A DNA stretch of 64,000 nt from DATJLY01 sp035604615 (GTDB lineage: Bacteria > Pseudomonadota > Alphaproteobacteria > ATCC43930 > CGMCC-115725). The DNA lies in contig DATNID010000028.1 of the NCBI GenBank assembly GCA_035604615.1, forward strand, positions 53,159 through 117,158, written 5' to 3'. A program made the translations under genes and the position numbers. How positions within the stretch are numbered: the first letter of the stretch is position 1; every line of letters starts with the position of its first letter. Positions 1-7,722 of this stretch are shown here, piece by piece. The notes below the pieces were generated by a model. The model was not told the DNA's origin. It ran no database searches and saw nothing but the letters and a program-made list of their open reading frames with translations.

Positions 1-65
1 GCGAGGAGCGCGAGCGTGCCGCCGATCTGCCCGGCGCCGATGAGCGCGATCTTGGTGCGTGACAT
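1..65 (-). CDS. mdh: malate dehydrogenase, N-terminal fragment
   Basis: Only the first 21 codons lie in the window; the gene reads out of the left edge. The translated start is MSRTKIALIGAGQIGG, with the GxGxxG dinucleotide-binding loop placed as in bacterial lactate/malate dehydrogenases of the alphaproteobacterial type. It would oxidise malate to oxaloacetate with NAD in the TCA cycle. The same TCA context recurs at 10-13 kb (sdhCDAB), and a ZapE-type ATPase, a common mdh neighbour in alphaproteobacteria, lies at 6.3-7.4 kb. The identification rests on the N-terminus alone, so another NAD-binding dehydrogenase is possible but less likely. Confidence 0.8.
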   Translation of the reverse strand, partial: MSRTKIALIGAGQIGGTLALL

Positions 66-200
66 CGAGACCTCTCGTGCGTGAGGAAGCGCGCCTCATA
101 GCCGGATTTGTGCAGCGCGGCAAGGGGGCGGGGACCGCCGCGCGGGTCGCGCGGGAAATGGGTCCGTGGTAGATTGCGCCATCCCATCGCCGGGGGCACG

Positions 201-1991
201 ATGGAGGCACCGAACGTTCCACGCCGATTGGCTGCGATCCTTGCCGCAGACGTGGTCGGCTACAGCCGCCTTACCGGCGTCGATGAGGAAGGCACGCTCG
301 CGCGGCTGCGCGGCCTGCGCTACGAGCTCGTCAATCCCGCGATCACCAATCATCGCGGCCGCGTGGTGAAGACCACGGGCGACGGCATCCTGATCGAGTT
401 CGCGAGCGTCGTCGATGCCATGCGCTGCGCGCTCGATGTCCAGCGCGGCATGCCGCCCCGGAACGCGAGCCTCGCGCCGGAAAAGCGCATCGAATTCCGG
501 GTCGGCATCAATGTCGGCGATGTCGTGGTCGAGGGCGATGATCTGCTGGGAGAGGCCGTCAATGTCGCGGCGCGGCTCGAAGGCATTGCCGAGGCCGGCG
601 GCATCTGCATTTCCGAGGACGCGTACCGCCAGGTTCGGGGCAAGGTGGACACGGCGTTCGTCGATCTCGGCGAGCAGGCGCTGAAGAACATCGCGCGGCC
701 GGTGCGGGCCTATCGGGTTGAGATCGGTGCCCGGGAGCCGTCCCGATCGCCCGCCGCAACGCAAGGCGAGCCGGATCGTCCGATCCTCTCGCTTCCCGAC
801 AAGCCTTCGATCGCCGTCCTGCCGTTCGCGAACATGAGCGGCGATCCCGAGCAGGACTACTTCGCCGACGGCGTCGTCGAGGATATCATCACCGCGCTGT
901 CGCGCATAAAGTGGATGTTCGTGATCGCGCGCAACTCGACCTTCGTCTTCAAGGGCAAGCCCATCGACGTGAAGCAGGTCGGCCGCGAGCTTGGCGTCCG
1001 CTACGTGCTGGAGGGAAGCGTCCGCAAGGCCACAAACCGGGTGCGCATAACGGGACAGCTCATCGACGCGACCACGGGCACGCATATATGGGCGGACCGC
1101 TTCGAGGGAGCGCTGGAGAACATCTTCGAGCTTCAAGATCAAGTCACCGCAAGCGTCGTCGGCGCCATTGAGCCCGCAATGCGTGCCGCGGATATGTTGC
1201 GTGCGCAACCGAAGCCGACATCATCGCTCGACGCATACGATTATTACTTGCGCGCTCTTGCCGCGTTTCATCGCACAACGCGCTCGGATATCGCAGACGC
1301 ACTTGCGATGTGTCGGGCGGCCATCGCCATCGATCAACGTTATGCTTCGGCTTACGGCCTTGCGGCGTGGTGCTGCCTGCGGCGCCGGACGCATGGATGG
1401 GCCGAGCGTCCCGAGGAGGAGCGGCTGACGGCGGTCGAATTTGCGCGCTGCGCCATCGATTTCGGCGCAAACGATCCGGAGGCGCTGTGGATGGCTGGTG
1501 TCACGCTTCCTTATTTTGTCGGTGATGTTGATCGCGCAGAAGACGTGGTCCGTCGATCGCTCGCTCTCAACCAGAACTCGGCGCTGGCGTGGGGTTGTCT
1601 CGGATTCGTGCAATGCTATTCAGGTAGCGGCGAAGCGGCCATCGCAAGCTTCGAGCGCGGGATTCGCCAAAGTCCCTTGGACCCGGAAGCGTTTACCAAC
1701 AAATGCGGCATGGCATGGGCGTATTTCGTGGAGGGACGCTACGACGAAGCGGTGCAGTGGGCCAACCGCGCATTGCACGAGCAAGCCCACTTCATGGCTT
1801 CGCTGAGGGTCAAGGCCGCCGCATGCGGGCTCCTCGGGCGTAGGGAGGATGCTGAGGAGACGGTTCGCGCGGCATCGGCAATCGACCCCGAAGCGTCGAT
1901 TGCGAAATGGCTGAAGATCACGCCACTGAAGCGCCCGGATCACAAATCCGCGTTTGCCGAGGGACTGCGCCGCGCAGGACTGCGGGAATAA
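201..1991 (+). CDS. class III adenylate/guanylate cyclase with TolB-like and TPR regions
   Basis: A 596-residue predicted cytoplasmic protein. Residues about 8-170 form a class III nucleotide cyclase domain: the metal-binding Asp is in AADVVGYSRL (D17), the second acidic site is in TTGDG (D61), and GEAVNVAARLEG lies near 113-124. Residues about 200-330 form the TolB/FlgO-like module often fused to these cyclases (SIAVLPFANMSGDPEQ). The rest is TPR-like helices. The family makes cAMP or cGMP; the TPR part probably senses or docks partners. The ATG at 201 was chosen because the cyclase domain starts at once after it; the open frame extends upstream without family similarity. The 3' half is visibly less GC-rich. 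A second cyclase domain is encoded at 8635-9972. Confidence 0.85.
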   Translation: MEAPNVPRRLAAILAADVVGYSRLTGVDEEGTLARLRGLRYELVNPAITNHRGRVVKTTGDGILIEFASVVDAMRCALDVQRGMPPRNASLAPEKRIEFRVGINVGDVVVEGDDLLGEAVNVAARLEGIAEAGGICISEDAYRQVRGKVDTAFVDLGEQALKNIARPVRAYRVEIGAREPSRSPAATQGEPDRPILSLPDKPSIAVLPFANMSGDPEQDYFADGVVEDIITALSRIKWMFVIARNSTFVFKGKPIDVKQVGRELGVRYVLEGSVRKATNRVRITGQLIDATTGTHIWADRFEGALENIFELQDQVTASVVGAIEPAMRAADMLRAQPKPTSSLDAYDYYLRALAAFHRTTRSDIADALAMCRAAIAIDQRYASAYGLAAWCCLRRRTHGWAERPEEERLTAVEFARCAIDFGANDPEALWMAGVTLPYFVGDVDRAEDVVRRSLALNQNSALAWGCLGFVQCYSGSGEAAIASFERGIRQSPLDPEAFTNKCGMAWAYFVEGRYDEAVQWANRALHEQAHFMASLRVKAAACGLLGRREDAEETVRAASAIDPEASIAKWLKITPLKRPDHKSAFAEGLRRAGLRE

Positions 1992-2001
1992 TCCCCCCCG
2001 C

Positions 2002-2826
2002 ATGTCCCCGGACCTGATCTTCTGGCTGGCGCTGGCGGCGAAGATGGCGGTGGCCGCTGCGTTCGTGGTCCTGGCCACGGTGGCGGCCGAGCGGCTCGGC
2101 TCGCTCATCGGCGCGATGGTGGCGACCTTGCCGATCTCGGCGGGGCCGGCCTACATCTTCCTGGCGCTCGATCACGATGCCGCGTTCATCGCGGCGAGCG
2201 CGGCCGCAAGCCTGGTCGCCAACGCCGCGACCATCGTCTTCTGCACCGTCTACACCGTGACCGCGCAGTCCCGCGGGTTGCTCGCAAGTCTGTCGGCTTC
2301 GCTCGGAACCTGGATCGCGCTCGCGGTCCTGTCCCGATCTCTCGCATGGACGGTGCCCGGCGCGGTCCTTCTCAACGTCCTCGTCCTCGCGGTCTGCATG
2401 CCGTTGGTGCGGCGGTTCCGCGCGGCGCCCATGCCGGCGACCGCGCGCCGGTGGTACGACATCCCACTCCGCGCCGCGATGGTGGCGGCGCTGGTCGCGA
2501 CGGTGGTGGCCTCGAGCACGCGCGTCGGGCCGTCGCTGACCGGAATCCTCGCGCTCTTTCCGATCGTGCTGACGAGTCTCATGCTGATCTTTCATCCCCG
2601 CATCGGCGGCCCTGCCACCGCGACCATCACCGCCAATGGGCTCCCGGGCCTCGCGGGCTATGGCGCGGCCTTGCTGGTGCTGGATCTCTTGGCCGTTCCC
2701 GCGGGCACGGCGGCCGCGCTGACATTGGCGCTCGGGGTTTCGATCGGCTGGAACCTGATCATCCTGGGGCGCCGGCGCGCGCAATCGGCGAAAGTGGCGC
2801 GGCTTCCGGCTGGAGGATCGCGATAG
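2002..2826 (+). CDS. polytopic inner-membrane protein, unknown family
   Basis: A 274-residue, strongly hydrophobic protein with about eight predicted membrane segments. The two halves look related: a motif of the form GSLIGAMVATLPI near residue 33 is echoed by GPSLTGILALFPI near residue 175, which suggests an internal duplication like those of small transporters. I do not recognise a named family. The ATG at 2002 begins directly at the first membrane segment. The stop codon sits inside a copy of the ribosome-binding region of the downstream rhodanese gene (see 2808-2856), which implies that this gene once lay directly upstream of the rhodanese gene. Confidence 0.7.
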   Translation: MSPDLIFWLALAAKMAVAAAFVVLATVAAERLGSLIGAMVATLPISAGPAYIFLALDHDAAFIAASAAASLVANAATIVFCTVYTVTAQSRGLLASLSASLGTWIALAVLSRSLAWTVPGAVLLNVLVLAVCMPLVRRFRAAPMPATARRWYDIPLRAAMVAALVATVVASSTRVGPSLTGILALFPIVLTSLMLIFHPRIGGPATATITANGLPGLAGYGAALLVLDLLAVPAGTAAALTLALGVSIGWNLIILGRRRAQSAKVARLPAGGSR

Positions 2827-2856
2827 CGCGGCGTGTGACGGCCCGGGAGCTGAAGG
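2808..2856 (+). pseudogene. remnant of the rhodanese gene 5' end
   Basis: Bases 2825-2856 match 4664-4695, the first codons of the intact four-domain rhodanese gene, at 28 of 32 positions. The purine-rich ribosome-binding region upstream (from 2808, compared with 4642) is also recognisable, with a small gap. The equivalent of the start codon is ATA here instead of ATG, and the frame closes at 2870. The fragment therefore cannot make the enzyme and is best read as a relic left when the 2.9-4.6 kb cluster was inserted, or by partial duplication. Confidence 0.7.
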
Positions 2857-2904
2857 TCCTGCCGGGGTGATTCACTCCCGAACCACGCCCATCGAGTTCT
2901 CGCT

Positions 2905-3129
2905 TTAGCGCTTCCGATAGAAGCCGGCTCCGACCAATACGATGCCAAGAGCCAGAACGCCCCCGCTCAGGAACGGCGGGATGACGTGCGACGTGCTTTC
3001 CGTGGTCTGAAGTTTCAGATCCCCGACTTTGGCCACGTCCTTGGTCTGCTCGGTCGTGAATATCGGGATCGCGAACCCGATCAGCCCAATAACGATCAAA
3101 ACCGCTCCAATGAGCGTCAGCCCCTTCAT
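2905..3129 (-). CDS. small two-TM membrane protein
   Basis: A 74-residue protein with two hydrophobic segments (residues about 3-24 and 52-70) separated by a polar, probably periplasmic loop rich in Thr, Lys and Glu, and ending in a basic KR tail. Small proteins of this plan are widespread hypothetical genes; no function can be assigned. A good GGAGG ribosome-binding site lies just upstream of the ATG. It is part of the small envelope-type cluster between the two rhodanese 5' ends. Confidence 0.65.
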   Translation of the reverse strand: MKGLTLIGAVLIVIGLIGFAIPIFTTEQTKDVAKVGDLKLQTTESTSHVIPPFLSGGVLALGIVLVGAGFYRKR

Positions 3130-3268
3130 TGTGTCCTCCGCCGTGCGATGCGATTGCGCCGACGATCACGCCTCGTGAGCCGCCGGATCACGGGAAAACA
3201 GCCGACGCGAGCCGAAACGGCGCGACGATATCCGAGCTATGGACAAACGGCGATGCGCGCTAGGCCCA

Positions 3269-3433
3269 CTAGCCCCTGAATGCGCCGAACAGCCATAAGA
3301 CCAGCAGCACGACGAGCACGGTGCCGAGGCCGCCCCCGAACGCGTGCGGGTAGCCGCCGCCGTAATAGTAGCCGCCGCCGCCGCCCAGCAGCAGGACGAG
3401 GATGACGATGACAAGGATGGTCCCGAGAGACAA
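3269..3433 (-). CDS. DUF3309-like small hydrophobic protein (TTG start)
   Basis: A 54-residue protein found by reading the minus strand; it starts with TTG seven bases after a GGAGGA ribosome-binding site. The translation begins MSLGTILVIVILVLLLGG, has a Gly/Tyr-rich middle (GGYYYGGGY) and ends with a second hydrophobic stretch and FGAFRG. This plan (MSLGTIL start, two hydrophobic arms, central aromatic/glycine linker) matches the DUF3309 family of tiny membrane proteins, whose function is unknown. It shares its upstream region with the divergently read OmpA-like lipoprotein gene and the FNR/FixK-type site. Confidence 0.75.
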   Translation of the reverse strand: MSLGTILVIVILVLLLGGGGGYYYGGGYPHAFGGGLGTVLVVLLVLWLFGAFRG

Positions 3434-3657
3434 AGGCGTCCTCCTCCGCTGGCGGCGACCCCCTGTGAACCGCCGAGGCCTCGACCTTATACCGAAGCGC
3501 CCGAACCTGTCACGCGCGCAGGTCGTGGACCGTCTTAAGCGGCCGGGCGATATGTTGGCTATCAGACAGAAGAAAGGGCGCGGAACGATGATTCGCGTGC
3601 CGGTTCGGCCGCTCTCACAGTTCCGGGCTCCGCTCCGTCCGAGATTATGGCGCGCTC

Positions 3658-3671
3658 TTGATCCACATCAA
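3658..3671. promoter_or_regulatory. FNR/FixK-type box
   Basis: The sequence TTGATCCACATCAA is a perfect match to the FNR palindrome TTGAT-N4-ATCAA, which also satisfies the FixK consensus TTGA-N6-TCAA. Its centre (3664.5) would place a class II start site near 3706, with a plausible -10 (TTATCA) at 3692-3697, about 45 bases before the OmpA-like lipoprotein start at 3751. The DUF3309-like gene reads the other way from the same intergenic stretch. Inferred role: oxygen-limited induction of the lipoprotein. Apart from this site, the 3434-3750 gap shows nothing I can name. Confidence 0.6.
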
Positions 3672-3750
3672 TGTCCGGGTTGGCGTCTCCTTTATCAGTT
3701 CATTTGTGCTCTCAGAGCCGATCGCGGAACCAAACGAAATGGAGACACAA

Positions 3751-4218
3751 ATGTCACGACACGCAATCTCATGGCGCCATCTCGCAGCGGTGGGCGTCAT
3801 TGCGTTGCTTGGGGCCTGCGCCCAGACTCCGCCTGCGCCTCCGCCGGTCGCGTCAAACCCGCCGCCGGTGGCGCCCGGGCCGAACGCCACTTGGTATTCC
3901 GTCGCCTTCGACACCGGCAGCTATGTCATCGACGCCAACGGACAGAACGTCGTCAACGGCGTGATCGCGTCCCTGCAGCGAAACCCCGCTTCGGTCGCGA
4001 CGCTCATCGGCAGGACCGACACCGTCGGCAGCAACGATTACAACATGCATTTATCGCATCGACGTGCCGACTCCGTGCGCGATGCGATCATTTACGGCGG
4101 CAAGCTGGCGCCCGACCGGGTCGAGACGCGCTGGACCGGCGAAACCCGGCCAAAGGGGTCGATGGCCAATAACACCGCGGCAGCGGAGAACCGGGTCGTC
4201 GACATCGCCATCCATTAG
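3751..4218 (+). CDS. OmpA-family peptidoglycan-associated lipoprotein
   Basis: A 155-residue protein with a lipoprotein signal ending in the lipobox LGAC (Cys near residue 21), a short Pro-rich linker, and an OmpA-like C-terminal domain (residues about 50-155) containing the GRTDTVGSNDYN segment and the NNTAAAENRVVDI ending typical of peptidoglycan-binding domains. It should sit in the outer-membrane inner leaflet and bind peptidoglycan. The ATG at 3751 was chosen over the ATG at 3739 because a GGAGA lies eight bases upstream and the signal peptide begins there. It is preceded by an FNR/FixK-like box. Confidence 0.8.
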   Translation: MSRHAISWRHLAAVGVIALLGACAQTPPAPPPVASNPPPVAPGPNATWYSVAFDTGSYVIDANGQNVVNGVIASLQRNPASVATLIGRTDTVGSNDYNMHLSHRRADSVRDAIIYGGKLAPDRVETRWTGETRPKGSMANNTAAAENRVVDIAIH

Positions 4219-4370
4219 CGCGGCGTCCGAACACGAAAACCGAGGTCGGCGAATTTCCCGTCGTCGCCCCTGAATAGGACGGCGATGGTGTGCTTCGCCC
4301 ACCCGCCTGACGATAACCGAAACCGACGCGATTTCGCGCATTGACGAATCGCTTACTTGTGGAGACGACC

Positions 4371-4571
4371 ATGAAACTACGATTGCTCATCGTTCTCGCC
4401 TGTACCTTGCTCGCGGTCTCCGCGTGCGTGGTGGCCCCCTATGGTGACGGCGGGTATTACGGCGGCGGGTATTACGGCGGCGGCGGATATTACGGAGGCG
4501 GCGGACGTAGCGGTTTTGACGGAGGCGATCAGGACCATCGCGATTATGGGCGTCGCGTATGGCATGACTGA
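4371..4571 (+). CDS. Gly/Tyr-rich small lipoprotein
   Basis: A 66-residue protein with a lipoprotein signal (MKLRLLIVLACTLLAVSAC; lipobox VSAC) followed by repeated GGYYGGG units and a charged Asp/His/Arg tail. It should be exported and lipid-anchored; the low-complexity part suggests a surface-associated or stress-related role, but no family is recognised. The ATG at 4371 is used because the signal peptide starts there. It is the last gene of the small envelope cluster before the intact rhodanese gene. Confidence 0.65.
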   Translation: MKLRLLIVLACTLLAVSACVVAPYGDGGYYGGGYYGGGGYYGGGGRSGFDGGDQDHRDYGRRVWHD

Positions 4572-4661
4572 CGTTCGGCGCGGATCTTCTTTCGCGGTAT
4601 AGTGGCGCCCGCGGGGTGAATCGGCGACAGTAGGCGCGATTACCGGCGGGAGGCGTGGGCC

Positions 4662-6260
4662 ATGGCGCGGCACGTGACGGCGCGGGAGCTGAAGGCGATG
4701 CTCGACGACGCCACCATGCCGGGCGGGCGCGAGCTGGCGCTCATCGATCTGCGCGAGGAGCATCCCTATTCGGAGAGTCACCTGCTGCACGCGCGGTCGC
4801 TCCCGCTGTCGCGGCTCGAGCTGCGGCTCGCCGCGCTGGTGCCGCGGCGCGCGACGCGGATCGTGTTGTGCGACGGGGGCGAGGGCCTGGCCGAGCGCGC
4901 GGCCATGCTGCTCGCCCGCTTCGGCTATAGCGACGTCGCATTGCTCGCGGGCGGGATCGAGGCCTGGGACAAGGCCGGATACACGCTCTTCTCCGGCGTC
5001 AACGTGCCGAGCAAGGCGTTCGGCGAATTCGTCGAGCACGACAGCGCCACGCCCTCGATCGCGCCCGAGGAACTGGAGGCGCTGATGCGCGCGCACGCCG
5101 ACATGGTGGTGCTCGACAGCCGGCCGTTCGACGAATATTCCCGCGTCTCGATCCCGACCGGCATCGACGTGCCGGGCGCCGAGCTGGTGCTGCGGGCACG
5201 CGACCTGGCGCCCGATCCCGCGACCCTGGTGGTGGTCAATTGCGCCGGCCGCACGCGCAGCATCATCGGCGCGCAATCGCTGATCGACGCGGGCCTGCCC
5301 AACCGCGTGGTGGCGCTCCGGAACGGCACCATGGGCTGGACCTTGGCGGGCTTCACGCCCGACCATGGCAGTACGCGGCGCGCGCCCGCGCCGTCGGAAC
5401 AAGCGCTCGCCTGGGCCAAGGAGGCGGCCGCGCGCATCGCCCAGCGCTGCCGTATCCAGCGCATCGACCGCGCGACGCTCGATGCCTGGCAGGAGGAGCC
5501 TGGGCGCACGACCTATCTCTTCGACGTGCGCGATCCCGGCGAGTACGAGGCCGGGCATGTTCCGGGCGCGGTCTCGGCGCCGGGCGGGCAGCTCGTGCAG
5601 GGGACCGACCAGTTCGTCGGCACCTTGGGCGCGCGGCTCGTGCTGATCGATCCGCTGGAGGTGCGGGCGCTGATGACGGCGTCATGGCTCAAGCGCATGG
5701 GCTGGGACGACGTCTTTGTGCTGCCCGAGGAGGGACGCGAGACCGGGCGGCCCGGCCCGTTCGTGCTCGGCCTCGACGACGAGCCGGTGCCGGCGATCGA
5801 CGCCGCGTGGCTCGCCGACCTCATTGCCGGCGGCGATGTGCGCGTTGTCGATCTCTCCACCAGCCGCGCCTATCGCGAGGGCCATATCGAGGGCGCATGG
5901 TTCGCGATCCGCGCCCGCCTCGACGTCGCGCTGCCGCGCGTGCCGGCGGGCGGGACCCTTGTGCTCACGTCGGAGGACGGCGTGCTGGCGCGGCTCGCGG
6001 TGGGCGAGGCGCAGGCGCTGGGGCGCGACCCGGTGCTCCATCTCGAGGGCGGCAACCGCGCCTGGGCGGCGTCAGGTGGCGCGCTTGTTGCGGGCGCGGG
6101 CGCGATGGCGGACGAGCCGCTGGATTTGTGGCTCAAGGCTTACGAGCGCGCGAGCGGCGTCCGGGAGGCGATGGTCGACTATCTCCAGTGGGAGGTCGAG
6201 CTGATCAACCGCATCGCGGAGGACGGCACCTGCCACTTCTCGCCGCTGCCGCCGGCGTGA
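4662..6260 (+). CDS. four-domain rhodanese-like sulfurtransferase
   Basis: A 532-residue protein made of four tandem rhodanese domains (about residues 5-110, 130-235, 265-370 and 375-480). Domains 1 and 2 keep the persulfide-forming cysteine (C70 in VLCDGGEG and C194 in NCAGRTRS). At the equivalent place domain 3 has Asp (near D330, LIDPLEV) and domain 4 has Thr/Ser (T436-S437, LTSEDG), so these two are probably structural. The C-terminal 50 residues carry a helical tail. The family moves sulfane sulfur between thiols; the substrate is unknown. A GGGAGG ribosome-binding site precedes the ATG. A damaged copy of the 5' end of this gene lies at 2808-2856. Confidence 0.85.
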   Translation: MARHVTARELKAMLDDATMPGGRELALIDLREEHPYSESHLLHARSLPLSRLELRLAALVPRRATRIVLCDGGEGLAERAAMLLARFGYSDVALLAGGIEAWDKAGYTLFSGVNVPSKAFGEFVEHDSATPSIAPEELEALMRAHADMVVLDSRPFDEYSRVSIPTGIDVPGAELVLRARDLAPDPATLVVVNCAGRTRSIIGAQSLIDAGLPNRVVALRNGTMGWTLAGFTPDHGSTRRAPAPSEQALAWAKEAAARIAQRCRIQRIDRATLDAWQEEPGRTTYLFDVRDPGEYEAGHVPGAVSAPGGQLVQGTDQFVGTLGARLVLIDPLEVRALMTASWLKRMGWDDVFVLPEEGRETGRPGPFVLGLDDEPVPAIDAAWLADLIAGGDVRVVDLSTSRAYREGHIEGAWFAIRARLDVALPRVPAGGTLVLTSEDGVLARLAVGEAQALGRDPVLHLEGGNRAWAASGGALVAGAGAMADEPLDLWLKAYERASGVREAMVDYLQWEVELINRIAEDGTCHFSPLPPA

Positions 6261-6264
6261 GGGC

Positions 6265-7407
6265 TCACGCCTGCCGCCGGATGTAGTCGTCGCTCTGCAT
6301 CTCGATGAGGCGCGAGACGGTGCGCTCGAACTCGAAGGCGCCGTCGCCGGCTTCGTAAAGCGCGGCGGGCGGCGCCTCGGCCGAGGCGATCAAATTGCCG
6401 TGAGCCTCGTAGAGCGTGTCGATGAACATGTTGAAGCGCTTGGCCTCGTTGCGCTGGTCCGGGCCCATGCGCGGGATGCAAGCGACCACGAAGCTGCGGA
6501 AGTTGCGGCAGAGGGCGAGATAGTCGGCCGGGCCCAACGCCGCGCCGCACAGTTGGGCGAAATCGAACCAGGCCACGCCCTTGGCCGCGCGCGGCACGGC
6601 GAGGGTGCGGCCTTGCACCACGAGGCTAGCGCGCTCCCCGCTCGCGCCGCCGGTGAGATCGGCGAAGGCGGCCTCGAGCGCACCCAGCGCGCACCCATCC
6701 GCGGGCACGAAGAAGACCTGGCGGCCGACGAAGCGCTCGAGCCGATAGTCGCGCGCGCCTTCGAGCTCGAGCACGTCGAGCCTGTCCTTGAGCAGCTCGA
6801 TGAACGGCACGAAGCGTTCGCGCTGCAGCCCGTCCTTGTAGAGCTCGTCGGGCGGGCGGTTCGAGGTCGCGACCACCACCACGCCGGCCGCGAACAGAGC
6901 GGTGAAGAGCCGGCCCAGGATCATCGCGTCGGCGATGTCGGCGACCTGGAACTCGTCGAAGCACAGCAGCGTCGCCTCGGCGGCCAGGTCGCGCGCGACC
7001 GGGGCGATGGGGTCGCCCTTCTCCTCGCGGCGGCGATGGATGCGGGCGTGCACGTCCTGCATGAACTCGTAGAAATGCACGCGTCGCTTCTTCGCCATGG
7101 CGACGCAGTCGAAGAACATGTCCATCAGCATGCTCTTGCCGCGCCCGACCTTGCCGAAGATATAGAGCCCCAGCGGCGCCGGCTCCGGCGCCTCGGCGAG
7201 GCCCAGCCGCACGCGCCAGCCGCTCTCGCCGTGGCCGGGCTGATATTCGGCGAGCGCGCGCGCCAGGCTCTGCAGCTTCATCGCCGCCAGCTCTTGCGCC
7301 GGGTCGTGCAAGAGCTCGCCGCGGGCATGCCAGGCGCGGTAGCGCGCGAGCGGACCGCCGAACGCGGCGAGATCGGAGGAAAATTCGGGCTGGCTCGAAG
7401 GCGGCAT
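6265..7407 (-). CDS. zapE: AFG1/ZapE-family ATPase
   Basis: A 380-residue AAA-type P-loop ATPase. The Walker A GKVGRGKS is at residues 85-92, the Walker B LLCFDEFQ is near 147-154 (D151, E152), and the sensor region ATSNRPP follows; length and motif order fit the AFG1/ZapE family. In E. coli ZapE acts at the FtsZ ring under oxygen-limited or stress conditions, and the mitochondrial homologue assists turnover of respiratory-complex subunits. The ATG at 7407 gives the family-length N-terminus; the same frame stays open far upstream but that part does not resemble the family. In alphaproteobacteria this gene often lies beside mdh; here the fragment at 1-65 is 6 kb away, with the cyclase and rhodanese genes between. 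Confidence 0.88.
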   Translation of the reverse strand: MPPSSQPEFSSDLAAFGGPLARYRAWHARGELLHDPAQELAAMKLQSLARALAEYQPGHGESGWRVRLGLAEAPEPAPLGLYIFGKVGRGKSMLMDMFFDCVAMAKKRRVHFYEFMQDVHARIHRRREEKGDPIAPVARDLAAEATLLCFDEFQVADIADAMILGRLFTALFAAGVVVVATSNRPPDELYKDGLQRERFVPFIELLKDRLDVLELEGARDYRLERFVGRQVFFVPADGCALGALEAAFADLTGGASGERASLVVQGRTLAVPRAAKGVAWFDFAQLCGAALGPADYLALCRNFRSFVVACIPRMGPDQRNEAKRFNMFIDTLYEAHGNLIASAEAPPAALYEAGDGAFEFERTVSRLIEMQSDDYIRRQA

Positions 7408-7474
7408 GGACGGGCACACTCTTAGCCGAAATCGCCGGGCGGGGCAAAACCGGCGGCGCCGATGGAGGTGCGGA

Positions 7475-7675
7475 ATGGACGAGGACAAGCTCAATGTCGA
7501 GGTGCGCAAGTTCCTCAAGCTGGTGGGCATCACCTCGCAGCGCGAGATCGAGCGCGCGGTGGGCGACGCCGCATCGCGGCTCGCGCCGGGGACCGTGCTC
7601 AAGGCGAAAATGCGGCTGACCCTGCCGGAACTCGGCCTCAGCCACGAGATCGACGGCGAGATCGCGGTGGATTGA
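7475..7675 (+). CDS. DUF6494-like small protein
   Basis: A 66-residue soluble protein starting MDEDKLNVEVRKFLK, with the conserved GITSQREIERAV helix and a C-terminal beta-like stretch (KAKMRLTLPELG). This plan resembles the DUF6494 family of small proteobacterial proteins of unknown function. The start at 7475 is preceded by GGAGGT and gives the family N-terminus; the open frame upstream is Arg-rich and unlike the family. It is read divergently from zapE. Confidence 0.65.
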   Translation: MDEDKLNVEVRKFLKLVGITSQREIERAVGDAASRLAPGTVLKAKMRLTLPELGLSHEIDGEIAVD

Positions 7676-7722
7676 GCGCGCCCGATCGCAGATAATCCCG
7701 CCCTCATCCTGGGAGGCACATC

